Source of the DNA: Bog-113 sp965226755
GTDB lineage: Bacteria; Acidobacteriota; Terriglobia; Bryobacterales; Bryobacteraceae
Assembly: GCA_965226755.1 (NCBI GenBank)
Contig: CBDDDT010000001.1
Span: 62,001 to 126,000 of the forward strand
Direction of reading: 5' to 3'
Length of the DNA: 64,000 bases
Shown here: positions 57,902 to 64,000 of the stretch, piece by piece
How the letters are laid out: every line of letters begins with the position of its first letter
Position numbering within the stretch: the stretch's first letter is position 1
The notes under the pieces: model-generated
The model's input: the letters and a program-made list of their open reading frames with translations, nothing else
Databases searched by the model: none
What the model was told of the DNA's origin: nothing
Program-made: the position numbers and the translations under genes

Positions 57902-59449
57902 CTAACGGACGACTTCGATCAGGGCGAGAGCTTTGGGGGCGAGAGTAATGGGCATCTGTGATTGATAGGTTATCGCTGTCGACTCGGGTACCGCGCCTGC
58001 CTGGCGGAGACGCGCCTGTTCCTCGCGGGTGGGAAAACGCGGACTGCCCATCTCCTCCCAAATGCGCAACGGCGAGCCATGGTCGCGATCCACTATTGTG
58101 ATGCGCGCCTTGGACGAAGCGGGTACATTCCGCAGGTCGAGAAGGAACGCCCGATCGGTTCCCTGCTGATCGGCTTCCACGTAATTCCACAGTGCGATCA
58201 TCAGCGTGCCGTCCGGCCTCTTGGTGACCAGGACGCTCGCGGAGGGATTGTCAATGCGGTCAAAGGCCAGCCGTCCGAGCAGCGCGAAAGCGTTGAAGGC
58301 CGCCTTGGGGATCGCGCCCGCGGCGATGAGCCCATATCCGCCGTAAAAAGGCTGCTTCACCACGCCCTGTTCCTCGAAGATGTCAGAAAAAGACCAATAA
58401 GACATGGTGGTCGTCAGCCCGTCGCACTCCGCGATGTTGTGGGCCAGCCACGGCCCCATGAAGGGCGAATCGGTCACTTGAATCTCGTTCATGTAGGTGG
58501 CGTTGTATTCGGTCCAGTGAATCTCCACGTCCGGAAGCGGAGAGTGCTTCACCTGGTCGTAGACTTTCCTCACGGAGCGCGCCACCATCTCGGACCGGGG
58601 GATGATCTCGTCGCTTCCAAACACATTTTTCGCGGTGTCGTTTCCATAGACATGCGTGGAAACGAAATCGACGGGAATCTGGTTTTTGGCGCAATGCGCC
58701 AGGAAGCGGTCGACCCACCCGGCCTGCGCGGTCGCGGGACCGCCCACGCGCAGCTTCGCGCTCACCGACTTGATGGAACTCGAGGTGTGGTCGTACAGCT
58801 CGTAGTAGGTTTCTTCGGGCGGAACGCCGTCCCAGAAATCCAGGTTGGGCTCGTTCCAGACTTCGAAATACCAGGTGGCGACTTCGCCCACGCCGTAACG
58901 ATCGATCAGGTGCCGCGTCAGCGCGAGAATGAGCCCGTCCCAGCGGCGATAGTCATTGGGAGGAGAAGGAATCGGCTTGTACCAGAAGGGATGCGGTTTC
59001 GGATTCAGAGCCAGCTTCGCGGGCATGAAACTCAGTTCCACGAACGGCTTCACGCCCAGTTCCAGCAGGCCGTCGTAGATCTGGTCCACATAGGAAAAGT
59101 TATAGGAAGGCAAGCCGTTGGCGTCGAGATCGTATAAGCCGGTTTCGTCGCTGAGGATGTTGTGGAAGCGGATGTATTGAACGCCGGTGTGGCTCTTGAG
59201 ATTGCGCAGATCGTTGCGGTAACTTTCACGCAGGGAAAGCGCGGCGCGCCCCGATCCGAACACCTTATCCCAGAAATGCGGAAAAGGATGCGTGGGCGCG
59301 TCGGCGTCGATGGTGATCGTCTCGGGCGCGCTTACGGCCGCCGGGCTGGATTGCGCGGTGGGCGGCGCGATCGCCTGCGGGGCGGCTAAGCCCAAAAGCG
59401 CCGTAACGATCAGCAGCCCTGCTGGAGAAATTACGGCGCTCGGCCTCAT
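57902..59449 (-). CDS. Exported GH39 beta-xylosidase-like glycoside hydrolase
   Basis: The enzyme has 515 residues, with an N-terminal signal (AGLLIVTALLGLAAPQAIAP). The barrel shows QYIRFHNILSDETGLYDLD, the acid/base Glu in WYFEVWNEPNLDFWDG near residue 196 and the nucleophile Glu in IHWTEYNATYMNE near residue 313; both pairs are typical of GH39. A C-terminal beta-sandwich with ITLAPKALALIEVVR ends it. GH39 enzymes are beta-xylosidases or alpha-L-iduronidases; xylosidase is more likely in a bacterium. It starts 7 bp after the TonB receptor. Confidence 0.9.
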   Translation of the reverse strand: MRPSAVISPAGLLIVTALLGLAAPQAIAPPTAQSSPAAVSAPETITIDADAPTHPFPHFWDKVFGSGRAALSLRESYRNDLRNLKSHTGVQYIRFHNILSDETGLYDLDANGLPSYNFSYVDQIYDGLLELGVKPFVELSFMPAKLALNPKPHPFWYKPIPSPPNDYRRWDGLILALTRHLIDRYGVGEVATWYFEVWNEPNLDFWDGVPPEETYYELYDHTSSSIKSVSAKLRVGGPATAQAGWVDRFLAHCAKNQIPVDFVSTHVYGNDTAKNVFGSDEIIPRSEMVARSVRKVYDQVKHSPLPDVEIHWTEYNATYMNEIQVTDSPFMGPWLAHNIAECDGLTTTMSYWSFSDIFEEQGVVKQPFYGGYGLIAAGAIPKAAFNAFALLGRLAFDRIDNPSASVLVTKRPDGTLMIALWNYVEADQQGTDRAFLLDLRNVPASSKARITIVDRDHGSPLRIWEEMGSPRFPTREEQARLRQAGAVPESTAITYQSQMPITLAPKALALIEVVR

Positions 59450-59456
59450 CCCGCTA

Positions 59457-62400
59457 TTAGAAGCTCAAACGGCCCTGGAACTCAACCACTCTCCCGGCCA
59501 GTCCGGTGGTGGCCTGACCAAATTCGTTGTTCTGAATGTTCGTGCTGGGGCTATCGAAACCGAACGGGGCCAGATTGATCTGGTTGAAGACGTTGAACAG
59601 GTTCGCCCGGATATCGAGTTGGGCGGCTTCCCCCAGGTGCATCCACGGCACCTTCGTGACCTTGGCGATGCTGAGATCCGTCGAGAAGTAATTGGGTCCG
59701 CGGAACGTATTCCGGCCGATTCCGGGAGGGCCGGGATTGATATCGAAATATTTCGCGCCGCCGCCGGGGAAATTTCCGTTGGTCTGCAGGAAAGTGCTGT
59801 TGGACGTGTCGTCCCCCGCGCCGCCGTAATAGGCGATCGGACGGATGGGCGACAGCGAGGGACCCGCGGGCGTGGGAACCGACTCTCCGGAAACCGGAGT
59901 CCAGGGAAAGCCCGTGTGGTAAGTCACGATAGGACTGATCGTCCAGCCGCCCAGGACATCCCGCTTCCACCCGGCCGCCGTCGCGCGCGTGAAGGGTACT
60001 TCCCAGACCGCCGCGCCCACGAAGTTGTGCGTGGTGTCGAAATCCGAGGGTCCGTACTCGCTTTTGTTATTTAAGGGGTAAGTCTGGTTGGTGACGAATC
60101 CCGGGCCGCTGTAGGAAAGATTGTCGAGGCTCTTCGAGAACCGGTAGTTCGCCGTGAACGAGAGACCGTGGCTGGCGCGCTTGGAGAGCGTAACCAGGAG
60201 TGCGTTGAAATTCGAATCCACGTCCGGCTGCGGGATATAGAGTCCGTTGAATCCCGTGATGGTGTTCGCGGGGTAGAAGTAGAGTTCGTCCACCAACCGG
60301 ATCAGCTTGCGGTCCGCGCTTCCGGAATAACCGAGATCAATCACGAACTGCGCCGGAAGCTGGTATTGAATGTCGAGCGAGTAGATGTAGGCGTAAGGAT
60401 TCGGCATCGAGTTGGTTTGCGCCCCGTATACCGTGGCGGCGCCCGCGATGGGAATGCCATATTGATTCAAGCCCTGCGCCAGGGCCGGGTTCACCGGGTA
60501 ACTGGCCGGATTGTTGCTCGAACCGGTCGCGAAAAGAATGGTCCCGTTAGCGAAAGGGTTGCTGGCGTTGCCGCAACACAATCCATAACTGGCGAAGAAC
60601 GGCGGGTTTCCGGCGTTGTTCGCCAGCAACACTTCCGGAATCTTGTCGTAGTAAATGCCGAAGCCGGTCCGGATCACCATCTTGGGAAACGGGCTGTAGG
60701 CCATGCCGAATCGCGGCGCGAAATTGTTTCGGTCGGGCTTGTAAAGCTGTCCGGGAACCTCCTGCACGGTCGCGTTCAGAAGTCCTTCGGAACCGTAGAA
60801 GACATTACTGAGGAGCCCGCGCGTTTCCGAGAGCGGCGAGAAGTATTCCCACCGGAGGCCCAAATTGATGGTCAGGTTCGGACGCAGCTTGATATCGTCC
60901 TGCACCCACTGCGAAAAATCGGTGGTGCGGTAATAGCGCTGGTCGGTGGTGGGCGCGCCGGTGACCGGGTCGGCATTGATGCCTTCGTACACGGGCGTTC
61001 CGTTCGCCAAGTTGAAGAGACCCGCAAAGGAGTAAACCGGACGAGCGCCGCCCAGCAGATTATTGTTGTTCTGTTCCCAGCGATATTCCACGCCGGCACG
61101 GATGGATTGCCGTCCCGATACGATGCTCACGGTATCGCGCGCTTCATACGTATTCTGCGCCAGAATGCCCGGGGTGGTTCCGCCCTGAGGCGCGCCGAAC
61201 TCCACGTCATTGCCCAGGGGTCCATAATTCTGCACGTCGATCAGCGGGATGCCCCACTGCGTATTGGGGGAATCCGTCAGCCCGTTATCCGAGAAGCGCG
61301 TGAAGTTGGCGCGCGCCTCATTCAGGATGGTGGGCGAGATGATGCGGTTATAGTTCAACGTGATCAGCTCATTGACGGGCTTAAAGGGCACGTCTTCATT
61401 GGGGCGGCCTTGCAGGTTCGCGCTGTTATTGCTCAGCATGGTCAGGTATGTGCTGGCCATGAAGCTATCGTTGCCGCGCGTGTAATCGATGCGGCCGTTA
61501 TATTGGTTTCCCTGGGATGTCTGGGGCAGCGCGATCTGCGCGAACATGACATCGGGAATGCCGTCCAATCCTCCGCCGGAAGTGCCGGTGTACTGCCCAT
61601 ATGCACCCGTAATGGATCCGAGATCAAGGCCTCCCGAGACTTCCTGGCAGGGCGTGAGACCGGAAGGACAGGGCTGCGCCGAAGTCGCGATGACGCGCGG
61701 CGCGGTTCCCGAAGCGCCCAACGCGGCGGCGACCGGCGTGCCCGCCCGCGCGGATAACACCGCGGAGAGAAATTGAGGCGTCTCCACCCATTGGCTGGTG
61801 AAGTTGGTGGTGCTGTTGCGCAGCCCTTCGTAAGAGAAGAAGAAGAAAAGGTGATTCTTTACGATGGGACCGCCAATGCTGCCGGCGAACTGGCGCAGGT
61901 ATTGATCCACCCTGGTGACGGGGAGACCGATGCCGGCGAACTTGTTATAAGCATTGAAATTGGGATCATCGTACTTGAAGACGCCGGAGCCGTGGAACTG
62001 ATCGGTGCCGTTCTGCGAGATCACGTTGATCTGCGCGCCCGAGTTCCGTCCATACTGCGCCGAATAAGCGGCGGAGTTGATGTTGATCTCCTTGACGGAT
62101 TCCTGGTTGGGGGTGATCACCGCGGCCCCGCCGTACTGCAAGCTGTTTACGCTGACGCCGTCGATCTCGAAGTTGTTATTCTCCACGCGCTGGCCGTTCG
62201 CGGAGATGGGAACCTGGTTTTCGGTTTGGAAGATGGAACTATTGCTTCCGCCCGGGCCGGTGGTGTTGACCAGGTTGACCGCCTGTCCGGAACTGCTGCG
62301 CGCTTCGTCGCCGAAGACGCCCGGGGTCAAACGGAGCAGGCTGTAAGGATCGCGGCCGAACTGCGGGAGCGTGCGCACCTGCTGCGCGGTGATGGTGCTG

Positions 62401-62795
62401 CCGATGTCGGCGTTCTCGGTCGAGATCGCGGGAAGATCGCCGGATGACACCGTCACGGTAGTGGCGACGGTTCCGGCGGTCAGCGTCAGGTTGGTGCCTT
62501 GCACTTCCTGATTGACGCGGATGCCGTCGACGGTTTGGGATTGAAATCCGGTCTTGGCGCCCTGCACCGTGTAGAGGCCCGGCGCGAGCCCGTTAAAGCG
62601 GTACAAACCGTCCCCGGTGGTCTGAGTGGTCAATACGCGCTGCGTCTCCACGTTGGTCAGCGTGATGGCGGCATCGGGGACCAAGCCCCCGGACGCATCC
62701 GTAACGGTGCCCTCGATAGCCCCTTGAAACTGCCCGAAGACGGGGGGCAGCGCGGCGAAAAGCATGGCAAAGCAAACAAACGAAAGTGACTTCAT
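59457..62795 (-). CDS. Oar-like TonB-dependent receptor
   Basis: The protein has 1112 residues from ATG at 62795, with a signal peptide (MKSLSFVCFAMLFAALPPVF). A carboxypeptidase-regulatory-like domain (~25-110: GAIEGTVTDASGGLVPDAAI, TTGDGLYRFNGLAPGLYTVQ) precedes the plug (~120-260; NNNFEIDGVSVNSLQYGG) and a beta-barrel ending in RVVEFQGRLSF, with terminal Phe as in outer-membrane proteins. This Oar-like architecture is abundant in Acidobacteria and imports glycans or peptides. It heads a tight run with GH39 and glucoamylase-like genes, suggesting oligosaccharide uptake. Confidence 0.93.
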   Translation of the reverse strand: MKSLSFVCFAMLFAALPPVFGQFQGAIEGTVTDASGGLVPDAAITLTNVETQRVLTTQTTGDGLYRFNGLAPGLYTVQGAKTGFQSQTVDGIRVNQEVQGTNLTLTAGTVATTVTVSSGDLPAISTENADIGSTITAQQVRTLPQFGRDPYSLLRLTPGVFGDEARSSSGQAVNLVNTTGPGGSNSSIFQTENQVPISANGQRVENNNFEIDGVSVNSLQYGGAAVITPNQESVKEININSAAYSAQYGRNSGAQINVISQNGTDQFHGSGVFKYDDPNFNAYNKFAGIGLPVTRVDQYLRQFAGSIGGPIVKNHLFFFFSYEGLRNSTTNFTSQWVETPQFLSAVLSARAGTPVAAALGASGTAPRVIATSAQPCPSGLTPCQEVSGGLDLGSITGAYGQYTGTSGGGLDGIPDVMFAQIALPQTSQGNQYNGRIDYTRGNDSFMASTYLTMLSNNSANLQGRPNEDVPFKPVNELITLNYNRIISPTILNEARANFTRFSDNGLTDSPNTQWGIPLIDVQNYGPLGNDVEFGAPQGGTTPGILAQNTYEARDTVSIVSGRQSIRAGVEYRWEQNNNNLLGGARPVYSFAGLFNLANGTPVYEGINADPVTGAPTTDQRYYRTTDFSQWVQDDIKLRPNLTINLGLRWEYFSPLSETRGLLSNVFYGSEGLLNATVQEVPGQLYKPDRNNFAPRFGMAYSPFPKMVIRTGFGIYYDKIPEVLLANNAGNPPFFASYGLCCGNASNPFANGTILFATGSSNNPASYPVNPALAQGLNQYGIPIAGAATVYGAQTNSMPNPYAYIYSLDIQYQLPAQFVIDLGYSGSADRKLIRLVDELYFYPANTITGFNGLYIPQPDVDSNFNALLVTLSKRASHGLSFTANYRFSKSLDNLSYSGPGFVTNQTYPLNNKSEYGPSDFDTTHNFVGAAVWEVPFTRATAAGWKRDVLGGWTISPIVTYHTGFPWTPVSGESVPTPAGPSLSPIRPIAYYGGAGDDTSNSTFLQTNGNFPGGGAKYFDINPGPPGIGRNTFRGPNYFSTDLSIAKVTKVPWMHLGEAAQLDIRANLFNVFNQINLAPFGFDSPSTNIQNNEFGQATTGLAGRVVEFQGRLSF

Positions 62796-62863
62796 GGTCA
62801 ACCCCGATGGGGGCATTGTCAGTCTGCGGACGAGTACTTAGCAATGGGTACTATGGGAGCAAG

Positions 62864-63565
62864 GTGCGAAAGCGAACTAAGTCTGTATTCCTTTGGACTG
62901 CTTTGGCTCTAGGCGCTGGGTTTACAGCCAGCGCGGGCGAACCGCCGGAAATTGTGGCGCTGACGTCTTCCGCTCCATCTGAAGCACGAACTTTTGCGGC
63001 GGTCGATTTTCCCGCTCCGCTGCTGGCCCGCATGCCGGCGGTGACGTGGCATTCCGGCTGTCCCGTGCCGCTCGAAGAACTCCAGCTTTTGAGTCTTGCT
63101 TACTGGGATTTCACTGGAATTCCGCGACAGGGGCTGCTGATCGTCAACCGCGCGGTCGCCAGCGACGTCCGCTACTTTTTCGAACAACTTTTCCTGCACG
63201 GGTTTCTCATCGAACGCATGGCGCCAGTGGAAGACTACGAAGGGAGCGACGATCGATCCATGGCGGCGAACAACACTTCGGCGTTCAATTGCCGCGACGT
63301 GACGGGAAAGCCGGGGCGTTTCTCGAACCACAGCTGGGGCCGCGCCATCGACATCAACCCGCTCACCAATCCCATGTTGCTTCATGGGCGGTCGCTTCCG
63401 CCGGCCGGGGAACGCTATCTCGATCGGACCAAAGCCTCGCCCGGATCCATCCTGGACGGCGGTTTCATCGTGAAACTGTTCCGATCGCGCGGCTGGACGT
63501 GGGGCGGGGAATGGCCCGATCCCGATTACCAGCATTTTGAAAAGCCCGACCCGCGGCGCAAATAG
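62864..63565 (+). CDS. Exported M15 family D-Ala-D-Ala carboxypeptidase-like peptidase
   Basis: The enzyme has 233 residues from GTG at 62864, with GGGAGC five bases upstream and a signal peptide (SVFLWTALALGAGFTASAG). The M15 zinc site is visible: SNHSWGRAIDINPL supplies His and Asp (HxxGxAxD) and DPDYQHFEK supplies the last His. Such enzymes cleave peptidoglycan stem peptides in the periplasm. It is divergent from the TonB receptor across 68 bp. The longer frame starting at 62786 overlaps that gene and lacks a leader. Confidence 0.85.
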   Translation: MRKRTKSVFLWTALALGAGFTASAGEPPEIVALTSSAPSEARTFAAVDFPAPLLARMPAVTWHSGCPVPLEELQLLSLAYWDFTGIPRQGLLIVNRAVASDVRYFFEQLFLHGFLIERMAPVEDYEGSDDRSMAANNTSAFNCRDVTGKPGRFSNHSWGRAIDINPLTNPMLLHGRSLPPAGERYLDRTKASPGSILDGGFIVKLFRSRGWTWGGEWPDPDYQHFEKPDPRRK

Positions 63566-63608
63566 AATAGAAGGGCGGGTACACTGGGTAGTCCGCTTTG
63601 GAGAAACA

Positions 63609-64000
63609 ATGACCCTCGACGCGCGCTACCCGATCGGCCGCTTTGAGCCGCCCGCCGTTTTCACCCATCAGATTCGCCACGAGTGGATAACGTCCATCGC
63701 GGTGCTGCCCCGGCAGTTGCAGGAGATCATCCGCGATATGTCCGAGCAGGAGCTTCATTCCCGGTATCGCGAGGGCGGCTGGACGGTGCGCCAGATCATC
63801 CATCACATCGCGGATAGCCACATCAACAGCTTCGTGCGTTTTCGCCTCGCGCTGACCGAGGATGAGCCGGTGATCAAGCCCTATAACGAAGCCGCCTGGG
63901 CAGAGCTTCCGGACGCCAGCACGGGCCCGCTGGATGTTTCACTCCAACTGCTGGGCGCGCTGCATACGCGTTGGGTAGCGCTTCTGAAATCCATGGACGA
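63609..64000 (+). CDS. YfiT/DinB-like metal-dependent protein (partial, runs off the end)
   Basis: An ATG at 63609 opens a frame that stays open to the end of the window (130 codons). The product YPIGRFEPPAVFTHQIRHEW, then REGGWTVRQIIHHIADSHIN and ALTEDEPVIKPYNEAAWAEL, matches the YfiT/bacillithiol S-transferase group of the DinB superfamily, with the metal-binding His residues in IIHHIADSH. It probably acts on thiols or as a metal hydrolase. The 3' end is missing. It lies 43 bp after the M15 gene on the same strand. Confidence 0.85.
   Translation, partial: MTLDARYPIGRFEPPAVFTHQIRHEWITSIAVLPRQLQEIIRDMSEQELHSRYREGGWTVRQIIHHIADSHINSFVRFRLALTEDEPVIKPYNEAAWAELPDASTGPLDVSLQLLGALHTRWVALLKSMD

Noticed and set aside
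1..64000. tRNA, rRNA, insertion sequences, phage genes, CRISPR
   Set aside because: No T-loop-like tRNA 3' segments, transposase or integrase motifs, or non-coding repeat arrays were recognised by eye; a tRNAscan-SE and ISfinder search would be decisive.

Overview
The window is GC-rich DNA from what is almost certainly an acidobacterium of the Solibacter/Bryobacterales type. This rests on family content, not on a marker gene. Two large MacB/FtsX-like permeases of the acidobacterial 'orphan permease' (ADOP) kind are present, one directly behind a PadR regulator. There are also two acidobacterial VWFA-related exported proteins, an Oar-like TonB-dependent receptor with an N-terminal carboxypeptidase-regulatory-like domain, a TIGR03790-like protein, and several exported FG-GAP and carboxypeptidase-regulatory-like proteins. 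No rRNA, tRNA, CRISPR array, phage or transposase gene was seen.

Layout. 0-2.9 kb: the 3' end of an unknown gene, a 58-residue protein, fumC and an FkbM-type methyltransferase. 2.9-9.4 kb: three head-to-tail FG-GAP/VCBS secreted proteins of about 710 residues, 8 bp apart, mosaic relative to one another. 9.4-12.4 kb: a PadR-ADOP pair. 12.5-23.6 kb: an accessory, secretion-rich stretch with a di-heme cytochrome/beta-propeller protein, an L-type lectin, carboxypeptidase-regulatory-like proteins, two degraded FG-GAP relics and a 'STGPKSENGK' family gene. 23.7-25.8 kb: dtd-purM-purN. 26.1-29 kb: a NikMN/CbiQ/CbiO nickel ECF transporter divergent from nikR. 29-33.9 kb: an LptF-LptG fusion, a disulfide oxidoreductase, greA and a CDP-alcohol phosphotransferase in one run. 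34-36.5 kb: a NarL-type regulator, a SET-domain methyltransferase, a GNAT enzyme and an AlkA-like glycosylase. 36.5-45.4 kb: VWFA proteins, a LysR/zinc-ribbon/PilZ-like/RfbD run, a TIGR03790 protein and a phosphohexomutase. 45.4-62.8 kb: a carbohydrate and peptide degradation block (CocE-like hydrolase, GH29, ABC exporter, GH116, GNAT, ADOP, glucoamylase-like, GH39, TonB receptor). 62.9-64 kb: an M15 peptidase and a truncated YfiT/DinB-like gene.

How the genes work together. The TonB receptor, GH39 and glucoamylase-like genes are 7-9 bp apart on one strand and look like a glycan-uptake operon, with GH116 and GH29 enzymes further along the same strand. NikR faces its likely target transporter, with an inverted repeat between them. 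The lipopolysaccharide-export fusion sits with a membrane phospholipid enzyme.

The points most worth a second look are: the mosaic FG-GAP triplication and its relics; the one-polypeptide LptF-LptG; the bacterial SET methyltransferase; an unknown protein coupled to a VWFA protein; and three genes each broken by the apparent loss of one base in a short homopolymer. The last is either real decay or a sequencing artefact and should be settled first.
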